Source: Leptothrix sp. (in: b-proteobacteria) (lineage in GTDB: Bacteria; Pseudomonadota; Gammaproteobacteria; Burkholderiales; Burkholderiaceae_C). From it: 64,000 nt of DNA. The notes beneath the pieces were generated by a model that did not search any database, was not told the origin of the DNA, and saw nothing but the letters and a program-made list of their open reading frames with translations. The stretch is taken from NCBI GenBank assembly GCA_013822685.1, contig PNKV01000021.1, forward strand, positions 1 to 64,000, read 5' to 3'. How positions within the stretch are numbered: the stretch's first letter is position 1; every line of letters starts with the position of its first letter. This document shows, one piece after another, positions 1-9,900 of the stretch. A program made the position numbers and the translations under genes.

Positions 1-1
1 G

Positions 2-442
2 ATCGACCTGTTGCACCTGCTGGGCATCGAGCAACCCCGTGTGGCGGTGCTGGCGGCCGTGGAAACGGTCAACGCCAAGATGCCCACCACGCTGGATGCC
101 GCGGCCCTGACCGTGATGGCCGCACGCGGCCAGATCACAGGCGCCTTGGTCGATGGCCCGCTGGCTTTCGACAACGCCATCAGCCTAGCGGCGGCCCACA
201 CCAAGGGCATCAGCTCGCCGGTGGCGGGCCAGGCCGACATCCTGCTGGTGCCCGATCTGGAGGCGGGCAACATATTGGCCAAGCAGCTGATGTACTTTGC
301 CGGGGCGGATGCGGCGGGCCTGGTGCTGGGCGCCCGGCTGCCCATCATCCTGACCAGCCGTTCAGACAGCCTGCGCGTGCGCCTGGCCTCGGCCGCGCTG
401 GCCAAGCTGGTGTCCGAGCGCAAGCAAGCCAAAGTGGTTTGA
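2..442 (+). CDS. Phosphate acetyl/butyryltransferase-type enzyme, C-terminal part (5' truncated)
   Basis: This is the last ~146 codons of a gene that begins upstream of the window. The reading frame is open from base 2 to the TGA at 440-442. The segment with ALVDGPLAFDNAIS and ADILLVPDLEAGNILAKQL is characteristic of the phosphate acetyltransferase/butyryltransferase fold, which moves an acyl group between CoA and phosphate; the second motif is the classic PTA C-terminal signature. In Burkholderiales such domains are often fused behind an enoyl-CoA hydratase-like or MaoC domain, but the N-terminus is not visible here. Acetate kinase starts 2 nt after the stop, so the two enzymes very likely form an acyl-CoA to acyl-phosphate to carboxylate plus ATP route. 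Chain-length preference cannot be read from this fragment. Confidence 0.85.
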   Translation: MDLLHLLGIEQPRVAVLAAVETVNAKMPTTLDAAALTVMAARGQITGALVDGPLAFDNAISLAAAHTKGISSPVAGQADILLVPDLEAGNILAKQLMYFAGADAAGLVLGARLPIILTSRSDSLRVRLASAALAKLVSERKQAKVV

Positions 443-444
443 AC

Positions 445-1641
445 ATGGGCCGACAACCCTTGGTGCTCACCGTCAACGCCGGCTCGTCGTCCATCAAGAT
501 GGGCCTGTTCAGCGTGCTCGATGGGCAAGCCACCCCGATTGGCAAGGGCGTGATCGATTTGCGCGCGCGGCCTTTGCGGCTGAAGGTGTCTGGCACCGGC
601 CCATCACAAGACATCGTGCTCAAGGCCCAGCCCACGGAAGACCTGCACGAGGTGCTTGATGAGACCTTGGGTTGGTTCTCCTCGCATTTCAAGCTGGATG
701 ACCTGGTGTCGGTGGGCCACCGCATCGTGCATGGTGGGGACCGCTTTGACGGGCCCGTGGCCGTCGACGATGCCACGCTGGCGGCCATGGCCGAGTTGGT
801 GCCCTTGGCGCCATTGCACCAACCCCAGGGCGTGCGCTTGATCCAGGCCATCCGCCACCTGCGGCCCGGCTTGCTGCAGACGGCCTCGTTTGACACCGCG
901 TTCCACCGCTCGCAAACCGATCTGGTGCGGCGCTTCGCCATCCCGCGCGCGTTCTTTGACCAAGGGGTCAAGCGCTATGGCTTCCATGGCTTGTCGTACC
1001 ACTACGTTTCCGGTGAATTGGCCCGCCGCTTTCCAGCCTTGAAGCGGGGCAAGGTCGTGGTGGCCCATCTGGGCAGTGGGGCCAGTTTGTGCGCCCTGGA
1101 CGATGGGATCAGCCAGGACACCAGCATGGGGTTCTCCACGCTGGACGGCGTGCCCATGGCCACCCGTTGCGGGGCGCTCGACCCCGGCGTGCTGCTGCAC
1201 CTCATGGGCCCGGGCGGCCTGAGCCTGGCCGAGGTGGAAGACCTGCTCTACCACCGGTCCGGCCTGCTCGGCGTGTCGGGCATCAGTGCCGATGCCCGCC
1301 AGTTGCAGGCCAGCGAGCAACCCGCAGCGCGCGAGGCACTGGCCTTGTTCGCCTTGCGCATCGCTGGCGAAGTGGCCCGCCTGGCCACCTCCTTGAAGGG
1401 ACTGGACGCGCTGGTCTTCACGGCCGGCATTGGCGAGCACCAGCCCCAGGTGAGGGCGGCGGTGGCCGAGCACCTGGCTTGGCTGGGCGTGCGCCTTGAT
1501 CCACAGGCCAACGAGCAACATGATGTGGTGATCAGCGCACCAGGCAGCAGCGTGACTGTGCTGGTGGTGCCCACCGATGAAGAGCAGGTCATTGCCAATG
1601 ACACGGTGGGCATCTGGCACCGCCAGCACGTCACACCCTAG
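445..1641 (+). CDS. ackA: Acetate kinase
   Basis: The enzyme transfers phosphate between acetyl phosphate and ADP in the cytoplasm. The ASKHA-fold signatures are all present: VLTVNAGSSSIKM at the N-terminus (nucleotide/phosphate), the FDTAFH box, RYGFHGLSYHYV, the HLGSGAS phosphate loop, the DTSMGFSTLDGVPMATRCG adenosine segment, and FTAGIGEHQPQVR near the end. Length is about 398 residues, normal for the family. I chose ATG 445 rather than the TTG at 439 because the TTG overlaps the upstream stop and would add only two residues. It follows the acyltransferase by 2 nt, so they form an operon. Its TAG stop shares the palindrome CTAG with the stop of the convergent gene on the other strand. Confidence 0.95.
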   Translation: MGRQPLVLTVNAGSSSIKMGLFSVLDGQATPIGKGVIDLRARPLRLKVSGTGPSQDIVLKAQPTEDLHEVLDETLGWFSSHFKLDDLVSVGHRIVHGGDRFDGPVAVDDATLAAMAELVPLAPLHQPQGVRLIQAIRHLRPGLLQTASFDTAFHRSQTDLVRRFAIPRAFFDQGVKRYGFHGLSYHYVSGELARRFPALKRGKVVVAHLGSGASLCALDDGISQDTSMGFSTLDGVPMATRCGALDPGVLLHLMGPGGLSLAEVEDLLYHRSGLLGVSGISADARQLQASEQPAAREALALFALRIAGEVARLATSLKGLDALVFTAGIGEHQPQVRAAVAEHLAWLGVRLDPQANEQHDVVISAPGSSVTVLVVPTDEEQVIANDTVGIWHRQHVTP

Positions 1642-2813
1642 GCTCGCGGCGCGGCCAGCAGTTGCTGGATGCGTTGTTCAATCGCGGCCTCATCGCCTTC
1701 GCCAAAATGGGTGAACACGATGCGGCCTTGCCGGTCGACCAGGTAGATGGCGGGCCAGTACTGGTTGGCATAGGCGTTCCAGGTCTGGTAGCGGTTGTCC
1801 TGGGCCACGGGGTAGGTCAGCCCATGGCGCCGGATGGCCCGCTGCACGCTGTCGGTCGAGCGCTCGAACGCGAACTCGGGCGTGTGAACCCCCACCACCA
1901 CCAGGCCTTGTCCGGCATAGCGTTCATGCCAGCGCTGCACATGGGGCAGGGTGCGCACGCAGTTGACGCAGGCGTGCGTCCAGAAATCAACCAGCACCAC
2001 CTTGCCTCGCAGCGCCTTCATGCTGAGCGGTGGGCTGTTGAGCCACTGGTGGATGCCGGTGAGTTCGGGCGCGGTGCTGGCGGTGGGCGGTGTGGCCGGT
2101 GTGGGCTCAGCCTGGCTTGTCCAGGCTTGGCTCAACCAGGCGCTGGCCTGCGCGTCCAGTTGCCCGGCCATGGCCAGGGCCGAGACCACCACGAGCACAC
2201 CGCAGACTTGCCTGAAGCGGGCGGCGTGGCGGCTGAAGAAGCGCACTTTGCCCGTCATCGCCTGCCCACCGTAGGCGATGGCCAGCATTGGCAGGCCGGC
2301 CCCGGCCGCGTACGACAACAGCAAGGGCGCCGTTTGCTCGGTGGAGGCCTGGCTGGCCACCAGGGCCAACACCGACGCCAGCACCGGGCCTGCGCAAGGC
2401 GTCCACAAGGCCCCCAGTGTGGCGCCCAGCAGCAATCCTCCCAGTGGGGTAGGCGTGGCTTGCCCACCCCAGCCTTGCGCCATATTGGCCACGCGGCCCA
2501 GCGGCGCCATGACACGCTCGCCCAGTTCGGGCCAAATCATCAGCAGGCCGGCCAGCAGCATGCCGCACGCCGCGGCCACCCGCACCGATTCGGGCGTGAG
2601 GCCCAGCACCCGGGTAGAGGCACCAAAGAGCAAGGCCACCGCGACAAAGCTCAGTACAAAGCCAACGATGATGAAGACCGGGCGAGCGCGGTCTGTGCCG
2701 CTGGCCGACACCCCCAGCAACAAGGGCAGCACCGGCAGCACACACGGGCTGGCGACGGTGGCCACGCCGGCCAGCCCCGCGAAGGCCAGTGGCCATGACG
2801 AGGCGGTCATCAT
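1638..2813 (-). CDS. DsbD-like CcdA/thioredoxin-fold membrane protein
   Basis: The 391-residue protein has two parts. Residues ~1-225 form a CcdA-type membrane domain of six or so helices with the paired cysteines in ASPCVLPVLPLLLG and LWTPCAGPVLAS. After a Thr/Pro-rich linker, residues ~255-391 form a TlpA/redoxin domain with a CVNC active site (THACVNCVRTLPHVQRW). The expected role is to carry electrons from cytoplasmic thioredoxin across the inner membrane to a periplasmic thiol substrate (cytochrome c maturation or disulfide repair); the substrate is unknown. ATG 2813 overlaps the TGA of the upstream DUF2147 gene as ATGA, which sets this start rather than longer in-frame extensions into that gene. 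The fused C-terminal domain means it need not share a separate TlpA partner. Confidence 0.85.
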   Translation of the reverse strand: MMTASSWPLAFAGLAGVATVASPCVLPVLPLLLGVSASGTDRARPVFIIVGFVLSFVAVALLFGASTRVLGLTPESVRVAAACGMLLAGLLMIWPELGERVMAPLGRVANMAQGWGGQATPTPLGGLLLGATLGALWTPCAGPVLASVLALVASQASTEQTAPLLLSYAAGAGLPMLAIAYGGQAMTGKVRFFSRHAARFRQVCGVLVVVSALAMAGQLDAQASAWLSQAWTSQAEPTPATPPTASTAPELTGIHQWLNSPPLSMKALRGKVVLVDFWTHACVNCVRTLPHVQRWHERYAGQGLVVVGVHTPEFAFERSTDSVQRAIRRHGLTYPVAQDNRYQTWNAYANQYWPAIYLVDRQGRIVFTHFGEGDEAAIEQRIQQLLAAPRA

Positions 2814-3238
2814 GGTTGCACCCGGTGCCAGACCTGCGTCTTGCCGAACAGCGGCAGGCCGATGTACGGCCGCAGCACCAACTCGCCTTGTGGTCCCATG
2901 GACATCTGGCACCGGTAGGTCTTGCCGTTTTCTCGGTTGTAGATCTGCCCATGCCATTGCGAGGGCTCACCGTCATCGGGCCGGAAGTCGCTCAGAATCG
3001 TCATGCCCAGTGCGGGTCGCCGGTCGACCGGGTCCATCGCGTCACCTCCGGGGCTCATCGACCGGTTGGCCAGCACGCGGGTGGCGGTGCCGCACAAGGC
3101 CTGGCCGCAGGGCGCCACCTCCACCTCCAGGTTGCCGCTGGCCGTGATCCAGCGGCCCTGCGGGTCGGCCGTGGCGGCGTGGACGGACCAGCTGCTCAGG
3201 CACAGCAGGGTGGCGGCGATCAAGGTGGATGTGCGCAT
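2810..3238 (-). CDS. DUF2147 exported protein
   Basis: A 142-residue protein starting with a clear Sec signal peptide (MRTSTLIAATLLCLSSWSVHA, cleavage likely after HAA). The mature part is a DUF2147-type domain: GRWITASGNLEVEVAPCG followed by a segment on the amount and type of modification (WHGQIYNRENGKTYRC) and PYIGLPLFGKTQVWHR at the end. Two cysteines in APCGQALCG fit a periplasmic disulfide. The family is widespread in Gram-negative periplasms and has no settled biochemical function. It is the first gene of a two-gene unit; its stop overlaps the start of the DsbD-like protein, which suggests, but does not prove, that one helps the other with thiol chemistry. Confidence 0.8.
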   Translation of the reverse strand: MRTSTLIAATLLCLSSWSVHAATADPQGRWITASGNLEVEVAPCGQALCGTATRVLANRSMSPGGDAMDPVDRRPALGMTILSDFRPDDGEPSQWHGQIYNRENGKTYRCQMSMGPQGELVLRPYIGLPLFGKTQVWHRVQP

Positions 3239-3420
3239 GGGATAGCTCCTGTGATGGTGTGAACGATCTGGCCATTACAGGTGGACCGGCGCACCAGGGC
3301 GTGTATGGGCCCGCCTGATTTGCAAGCCGAGTTGTCCCCGGCCCTTGCAGACAAACTGCGATACAAAACTCTGGGTGGTGCGGCCCTCAAAGCGGCCTGA
3401 ATTGACCTTATGGTGTCGCC

Positions 3421-4164
3421 ATGGAAGAACAAGATCACTTGCTGTTGGTGGATGACGACCGCCAGTTGCTGATGCTGCTGAGCGAGTACCTGCAAGGCAG
3501 TGGTTACCGCGTGAGCACCGCTTGCGATGCGCGAGAGATGCGCCAGGTGCTGGCCACCGCCCGGGTCGATTTGATCGTGCTGGACGTGATGCTGCCCGGC
3601 GAAGATGGCCTGGCCTTGTGCCGCGACCTGCGGGCCCGCGACGCGGTGCAGATCCCCGTGTTGATGCTGACCGCGCGCAGTGAGGAGGCCGATCGCGTGC
3701 TGGGCCTGGAGATGGGCGCGGACGACTACCTGACCAAGCCCTTTGCCACGCGTGAGTTGCTGGCCCGCATCCGCTCGGTGCTGCGCCGCACCCGCATGTT
3801 GCCCCCCAACTTGCGGCCCGTGCAGCAGGCCCGGTGGCTGGCGTTCGGCGATTGGCTGCTGGACACCACCGCCCGCCACCTGGTGGATGGACAAGGCACA
3901 TTGGTCTTGCTCACCGGCGGCGAGTACCGCCTGTTGCGTGTGCTGATGGAGCATGCCCAGCGCGTGCTCAGCCGCGACCAACTGTTGAACCTGACGCAGG
4001 GCCGCGATGCCGACCCGTTCGACCGCTCCATCGACCTGCTCATCAGCCGCTTGCGCCAACGGCTGCGCGATGGCTCGCGCGAGCCCCGCTACATCAAGAC
4101 CGTGCGCAGTGAAGGCTATGTGTTCTGCGCAGAAGTGCGCGAGCACGTGAAAGGCAGTCCATGA
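3421..4164 (+). CDS. OmpR/PhoB-family response regulator
   Basis: The 247-residue protein has an N-terminal receiver domain (acidic pair VDDD near residue 11, phospho-acceptor Asp in LIVLDVMLPGEDG near residue 57, Thr in MLTARS and Lys in LTKPF) and a C-terminal winged-helix DNA-binding domain (residues ~140-240, with LTGGEYRLLRVLMEHAQRVLSRDQL and RSIDLLISRLRQRL, ending in IKTVRSEGYVF). It belongs to the same branch as OmpR of Gram-negative bacteria. Its TGA overlaps the ATG of the sensor kinase gene (ATGA at 4161-4164), so the two form a cognate pair. It is divergent from the DUF2147/CcdA unit across a 182-bp gap that could hold its targets. Confidence 0.92.
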   Translation: MEEQDHLLLVDDDRQLLMLLSEYLQGSGYRVSTACDAREMRQVLATARVDLIVLDVMLPGEDGLALCRDLRARDAVQIPVLMLTARSEEADRVLGLEMGADDYLTKPFATRELLARIRSVLRRTRMLPPNLRPVQQARWLAFGDWLLDTTARHLVDGQGTLVLLTGGEYRLLRVLMEHAQRVLSRDQLLNLTQGRDADPFDRSIDLLISRLRQRLRDGSREPRYIKTVRSEGYVFCAEVREHVKGSP

Positions 4165-5456
4165 GCCTGTGGCCGCGCTCCTTGTTCGGCCGGGTGGCTG
4201 CCATTCTGCTGGCCGGTTTGACGGCGGCTTATGCCCTGTCGTTCTGGTCGGTGATGCGCGAGCGCGCCAACCTGGCCGAGTCGATGATGCTGGCCTATGT
4301 GGGCCGCGATGTTGTCTCGTCAGTGGCCATGCTTGACCGGCTGCCCGCGGCCGAGCGGGCGGCGTGGTTGCGCAAGCTGCAGCGGCCCAATTACCGCTTC
4401 ACGCTGGATGAGCCCGCCTTGCGCCAGCGGGCCGATGCCGCTGGCATCGCGCAAACACTGGCCGCCAGTTTGAACGCTGAACTGGGCCCCGGCCGCGTGC
4501 TGGGCGTGGGCGTGGAAGACCCTGCCCGCACGGTGTTCAGCCTGCGCCTGGCCGATGGCGTGCCCTTGACCCTGCACCTGATGACGCCCCGCAAGATGGT
4601 CAGCACCACCACGGCCTTGTTGCTGGCGCTCCAACTGGCCGTGGTGGGCGGCTGTGTGTGGTGGGGCGTGCGCGTGGCCACGCGGCCCCTGAGCGATCTG
4701 GCCAGCGCCGCCAGCCGCCTGGGCGACGACCCGCAGGCGGCCGAGCTGCCCGAGCGGGGGCCCGCGGAAGTGCGCCGTGCCATCGCCGCGTTCAACACCA
4801 TGCAGCGGCGCATCGCCGCGCACCTGGCCGAGCGCCTGCAGATCCTCGCTGCCGTGTCGCATGATCTGCAGACCCCCATCACCCGCATGCGCGTGCGCAC
4901 CGACCTGATGCCCGATGAAGCCCTGCGCGACAAGCTGCAGGCCGATCTGATGGACATGCAGCACCTGGTGGAAGAGGGCCTGGCCTACGCCCGCACCGCG
5001 CACGCTGCCCTGGAGCCAATGCAATCCGTCGATCTGCACGCTTTGCTGGATGGCCTGGTGTGCGACTACCGTGACGCGGCCCGCCAGGTTGAACTGCTGG
5101 GCCCCGACAACCTCACCCTGAACACACGCCCCCAAGCCCTCAAGCGCATCGTCATGAACCTGGTGGACAACGCCTTGAAGTTCGCGGGCGAGGCGCAGGT
5201 GGTGGCGAGCCAGTCCAACGCAGTGCTGTTCATCGACATCCTGGACGCAGGCCCCGGCATGCCCGACGACCAACTTCTGGCCGTCCTGCAGCCTTTTTAC
5301 CGCGTCGAGGCCTCGCGCAACCGCGACACCGGGGGCAGCGGCCTGGGCTTGGCCATCGCACACCGGCTGAGCGGCGCCCTGGGCGCCACCCTGAGTTTGC
5401 ACAACCGCCCGGAAGGCGGCTTGCAGGCCCGCCTGGCCTTGCCCCGGCAAGGTTGA
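4161..5456 (+). CDS. EnvZ-like membrane sensor histidine kinase
   Basis: A 431-residue inner-membrane kinase: TM1 at residues ~10-30 (AAILLAGLTAAYALSFW), a periplasmic sensor of ~120 residues, TM2 near 155-172 (ALLLALQLAVVGGCVWWGV), a HAMP linker, the DHp helix with the phospho-acceptor histidine in AAVSHDLQTPITRMR (an EnvZ-style H box), and an HATPase_c domain with N box (NLVDNALKFAG), G1 (DAGPGMP) and G2 (GGSGLGLAI). It is translationally coupled to the response regulator and should phosphorylate it. The periplasmic domain shows no recognisable ligand fold, so the stimulus is unknown. Confidence 0.92.
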   Translation: MSLWPRSLFGRVAAILLAGLTAAYALSFWSVMRERANLAESMMLAYVGRDVVSSVAMLDRLPAAERAAWLRKLQRPNYRFTLDEPALRQRADAAGIAQTLAASLNAELGPGRVLGVGVEDPARTVFSLRLADGVPLTLHLMTPRKMVSTTTALLLALQLAVVGGCVWWGVRVATRPLSDLASAASRLGDDPQAAELPERGPAEVRRAIAAFNTMQRRIAAHLAERLQILAAVSHDLQTPITRMRVRTDLMPDEALRDKLQADLMDMQHLVEEGLAYARTAHAALEPMQSVDLHALLDGLVCDYRDAARQVELLGPDNLTLNTRPQALKRIVMNLVDNALKFAGEAQVVASQSNAVLFIDILDAGPGMPDDQLLAVLQPFYRVEASRNRDTGGSGLGLAIAHRLSGALGATLSLHNRPEGGLQARLALPRQG

Positions 5457-5468
5457 ACCGCTCGGGGC

Positions 5469-6698
5469 ATGATGCCCACCGTGCCGATCCATTCTGAACC
5501 CACCCTTGCGCTTGACCTGGACACGCGCGCCCAGCGCGGCTCGCCGGCCTACCGCAAGATCAGCTGGGCGCTTTTCCTGGCCGGGTTTGCCAGCTTCTCA
5601 CTGCTTTACTGCGTGCAGCCTTTGCTGCCGGCCTTTGCCCACGACTTCCAGGTGAGCCCGGCCGAAAGCTCGCTGGCCCTGTCGCTGTCCACGGGCTTCC
5701 TGGCGGTGGCCATCTTGTTCGCGGGTGCGGTGTCGGAAGTGCTGGGTCGACGCGGGCTCATGTTCGCCTCCATCTGCGCGGCCGCCTGCCTGAACATCGT
5801 GGCCGCGCTGGTGCCCGATTGGCACGCCCTGTTGGTGGCCCGTGCCCTGGAAGGCTTGCTGCTGGGGGGCGTGCCCGCCGTGGCCATGGCCTACCTGGCC
5901 GAAGAGATGCACCCCAAGGGCCTGGGCCTGGCGATGGGTTTGTACGTTAGTGGCACCGCCTTTGGCGGCATGGTCGGCCGCGTGGGCATCGGTGTGCTCA
6001 CCGAATGGACCTCGTGGCGCATGGCCATGGGCACCGTGGGCGTGGCCGGCCTGGTGGCCGCGGTGGGTTTCATCGCGCTGCTGCCGCCCTCCAGCCACTT
6101 CGTGCGCCGCCCTGGCTTTGACCCGGGCTACCACGCCAGGGCCTGGGCCAAGCACTTGCGCCACCCCGGCCTGCCGCTGTTGTTCGGTGTGGCTTTCCTG
6201 ATGATGGGCGCCTTCGTCACGGTCTACAACTACGTGGGTTTCAGGCTGATGGCGGCACCGTTTGGCCTGAGCCAGACGGCCATCAGCTTGGTCTTCATGG
6301 CCTACCTGTTTGGCATCGCGGCCTCGTCTGCGGGCGGCGCTTTGGCCGACCGCTTGGGCCGCAGCCCGGTCATGAGCGCGGGCATCGGGATCACGGCCTT
6401 GGGCCTGGCGCTCACCCTTTCGCGTACGCTGTGGTGCGTGATCGCGGGCGTCGTGGCCCTCACGATGGGCTTCTTCATCGCCCACGCCGTGGCCAGCGGC
6501 TGGGTGGGGCGCCTGGCACAGGGCCACAAAGGCCACGCGGCATCGCTGTACCTGTGGGCCTACTACCTGGGCTCCAGCGTGATGGGTTCGGTGGGCGGGT
6601 GGTTCTGGGCCGAAGGCGGCTGGCCCGCGGTCGTCGCGTTCGCGGGCGCCTTGGTCGCCCTGGCCTTCGTGGCCGCGCGGCGCTTGCGGTCCATGTGA
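5469..6698 (+). CDS. MFS transporter, YnfM-like
   Basis: A 409-residue protein with twelve predicted membrane helices. A cytoplasmic N-terminal tail of ~35 residues precedes the first helix (WALFLAGFASFSLLYCV). The segment AYLAEEMHPKGLGLAMGLYV and the following glycine-rich GTAFGGMVGRV match the YnfM-type branch of the major facilitator superfamily; the second half repeats a motif A-like loop (GGALADRLGRSPVM). The family contains drug/proton antiporters and exporters of aromatic or arabinose-type compounds, so efflux is the most likely activity, substrate unknown. Two adjacent ATG codons (5469, 5472) are possible starts. It follows the two-component pair by 12 nt and may be its target or part of the same transcript. 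Confidence 0.88.
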   Translation: MMPTVPIHSEPTLALDLDTRAQRGSPAYRKISWALFLAGFASFSLLYCVQPLLPAFAHDFQVSPAESSLALSLSTGFLAVAILFAGAVSEVLGRRGLMFASICAAACLNIVAALVPDWHALLVARALEGLLLGGVPAVAMAYLAEEMHPKGLGLAMGLYVSGTAFGGMVGRVGIGVLTEWTSWRMAMGTVGVAGLVAAVGFIALLPPSSHFVRRPGFDPGYHARAWAKHLRHPGLPLLFGVAFLMMGAFVTVYNYVGFRLMAAPFGLSQTAISLVFMAYLFGIAASSAGGALADRLGRSPVMSAGIGITALGLALTLSRTLWCVIAGVVALTMGFFIAHAVASGWVGRLAQGHKGHAASLYLWAYYLGSSVMGSVGGWFWAEGGWPAVVAFAGALVALAFVAARRLRSM

Positions 6699-6746
6699 TG
6701 CGGGAACGGTGTTTGCCGGGGATGGGTCATCCAAAGGAGAACCACC

Positions 6747-6953
6747 ATGAGCGACAACACCCACAGCCGCGGCGGCAGTGACCGCCTGCGCATCAACTTC
6801 CACGAGGACTACGAGGTCAGCCACTGGACGCGCAAGTTCGGCATCTCGCGCGAGGTGCTGAAAAACGCCATCGACGAAGTGGGAGACCACGCCCACGACG
6901 TCGCCGAATACCTGCAAGAGCAGGAAGGCTCAGGCCACGCGCACTCCAGCTGA
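6747..6953 (+). CDS. DUF3606 domain small protein
   Basis: A 68-residue protein with a good ribosome-binding site (AAAGGAG, 7 nt before ATG 6747). The core EVSHWTRKFGISREVLKNAI followed by VGDHAHDVAEYL is the DUF3606 signature: a short helical domain in which a small helix-turn-helix-like unit is followed by a histidine-containing helix. Small DUF3606 proteins occur in many proteobacteria, often next to stress or signalling genes; no function is established. It lies tail to tail with the large hybrid kinase, 9 nt apart. Confidence 0.75.
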   Translation: MSDNTHSRGGSDRLRINFHEDYEVSHWTRKFGISREVLKNAIDEVGDHAHDVAEYLQEQEGSGHAHSS

Positions 6954-6962
6954 CCGGGGTGC

Positions 6963-9900
6963 TCAAGCCCGGCCGGCCTGGACCCCCAGCAGGGCCTTGC
7001 CCAGGTCTTCCGCCTGATACGGTTTTTCCAGGATCACGGCGTGGGGCCAATCGGCCGAGGCCGGGCCGGCGCGGTCGCCCGTGATGAAGATCAGGCGCAG
7101 CGCTGGCCAGCGTGCCAGGGCCTGCTGGGCCAGTGCGGCACCGGACAAGCCCGGCAAGCCATGGTCGGTCAACAGCACGTCGATGGGGGCGGCGGCCAGG
7201 GTGCGCAGCGCTGAAGCGGCGTCCGAAGCCTCGACCACCAGGTGGCCTTGTTCCACCAGCATCTCGGCCGTGCTGCCGCGGATGGCCTCGTCGTCCTCCA
7301 CCACCAGGATCCGCAAAGAGCGCCCGTCGGGGGCACCCATGCCGGTGGGCAACCTTGGCTCCAATGCCAGCTTCCGCTGCGCCTGGTTGCCGATCACATG
7401 GCGGATCTTTCGCGCCAGCGCTTCGCGTGCATAGGGCTTGGACAGGAGCTCTACCCCCGGGTCCAGCCTGCCGCCGTGCACGATCGCGTTCTCGGTGTAG
7501 CCCGAGGTGAACAGCACCGCCACATGGGGCAGGCGTTCGCGCGCCTTGCGCGCCAGCTCGGGGCTGCGCAAGGGGCCGGGCATGACCACGTCGGTGAACA
7601 GCACATCGATGGGCATGCCGCTGTCGATGACGCTGAGCGCGCTCGTCGCGTCCCGGGCCTTGAGCACGCGGTAGCCCAGGTCGGCCAGGATGGCCACCAC
7701 TGTTTCGCGCACGTCCTCGTCATCCTCGACCACCAGGATCGTTTCGTGGCCGCCAGTGGCTGGCACGCTGGCGGTGTCGGCCAGGATGTCCTCGGCCTGC
7801 ATCACCCGCGGCAGGTAGAGCTTGATGGTGGTGCCTTCACCCACCTCGCTGTAGACCTTGATGTGCCCGCCCGATTGCTTGACGAAGCCATACACCATCG
7901 ACAGGCCCAGGCCGGTGCCTTTGCCTTCCGGCTTGGTGCTGAAGAAGGGCTCGAAAACCCGCTCGATGATCTCGGGTGGGATGCCGGTGCCTGTGTCCGT
8001 CACGGCCACCATCACGTACTGGCCTGGCTGCAGGTCATCGTGCACCCGGGCGTATTCGTCATCGAGCATCGCGTTGCCGGCCTCGATGGTCAGGCGGCCT
8101 TGGCCGTTCATCGCATCGCGGGCATTGATGGCCAGGTTGAGCAGCGCATTTTCGATTTGGCCTGGATCAATCAGCGTGTTCCACAACCCGCCAGAGATGA
8201 CCGTCTCCACCTCGACCTCTTCGCCCAGCGCACGGTGAAGCATGTCGTCCATGGACTTGATGAAGCGGCCGATGTTAACCACCTTGGGCTCAAGCGGCTG
8301 GCGGCGGCCAAAGGCCAGCAGTTGCGAGGCCAACTTGGAGCCACGCGCCACGCCGGCCAGCGCGTTCTGCACACGCTTTTCGGCCGGCACATTGCCCACC
8401 ACGTACTTGGAGATGAGTTGCAGGTTGCCGCTGATGACCTGCAGCAGGTTGTTGAAATCGTGCGCCACGCCACCCGTCAAGGCCCCCAGCGATTCCATGC
8501 GCTGGGCCTGGCGCAGTGCGGCCTGCGCGGCCTCTCGCTCGGCGGATTCGCGCTGCAGCCTGTCAAGCGCCTCGGCCAGCTCTGCCGTGCGCTGAGCCAC
8601 CCGTTGCTCCAGCGTGCCATTGAGCTGCTGCAAGGCGTCTTCGGCACGCTTTTGATGGGTGACGTCGTGGCCGTCCACGAAGATGCCCGCCACCTGGCCA
8701 TCGGCTGACAACACTGGCTGGTAAGTGACGTGCACGTAGCGTTCTTCCAGCGGTGCGCCGGGCGTGCGTTGCCGTTGCAATTGCACGGCCAGGTTGCGGC
8801 CCACGAACGGCTCGCCGGTCTGGTACACCTTGTCCAGCAACTCGAAAAAACCTTGCCCCTCGACCTCGGGGAGGGCTTCACGCAATGGCCGGCCCAGCAA
8901 ATCACGTTGCCCTGACAAATGCAGGTAAGCCTCGTTGGCCAGGCTGAAGACATGGTCGGGGCCTTGCAACAGGCACATGAAGCTGGGCGCCTGCTCGAAC
9001 AGGCCACGCAGCCGATCACGTTCTTCGGTGCGCAGTTTGACCTCGGACGTGAGTTGGGCATTGGCGCGCCCAAGCGCCTCGGTCGCCTCCTGCCGCAGCT
9101 GCACGGCCTCGGCCAGCACCAGGGCGCGCTGCCGTTCGGCCTCGTTGGCCGCGGCATTGGCCAAGCTGGAGGCCAGCTGCCCGGCCAGCAACTGAACGAA
9201 GCCCAGGTAGTCCTGGTCGAACGGCCGGTAGGGGTTCAGGCCCACCACCATCGCGCCCAGCGGTTTTTCGGTGCCTTGGCCGATCAACGGCACCACCACG
9301 GCGGCCTTGGGCGGGCGGTCCCAGGCGCCCAGGGGCAGGTCGTCGGCGGCGCAATGGTCCAGCACCTCGCTGACCTCGCCCCGCCAGATGCCGCTCAGGT
9401 CCCACACGCCGTTTTGCACCGCCAGCACCTCGGGCGCGCAAGGGTGGGTGCGCTCGATGCCCGTGCTGCAGGCCAGGTGCGCCTCGCCATCCTCGGCAAA
9501 CAGGTAGGTCAGGCTGAAGGGCAGGTCGCGCTGATTCATTGACAGCTTCTGTTCCGCCGCCTGCAGCACCGATTCGCGGGTGCCGGCGAACGCCAGCCCC
9601 GAGGCCAGTTCGCGCAAGGAATCCAAGCGCCGTTCGTTGATGACGCGGTCCGTCTCTTCGGTCACCGCGCAGAACACGCCCTCGACGCGGCCGGTGTCGC
9701 CCAGCAGTGGGCTGTACGAGAAGGTGTGGTACGTCTCCTCGGGGTAGCCGTGGCGCTCCAGCACCAGCAACAAGGCGCGGTCCCAGGTGGCCTCGCCCCG
9801 CTCGTACACCAGCTTGAGCCGCGGTGCCACGTCTTGCCAGATCTCTGGCCACAGGGCTTGGGCGGGCATCGCCAGTGATTTGGGATGCTTGATCCCCAGG

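Noticed and set aside
604-1629. A 341-codon open frame antisense to acetate kinase
   Set aside because: It is fully contained in a well-recognised gene, has a Gln/His-rich composition typical of antisense frames in GC-rich DNA, and has no domain.
1662-2798. A 378-codon rightward frame opposite the DsbD-like gene
   Set aside because: Gln/His/Gly-rich, no domain, and the opposite strand has clear catalytic motifs.
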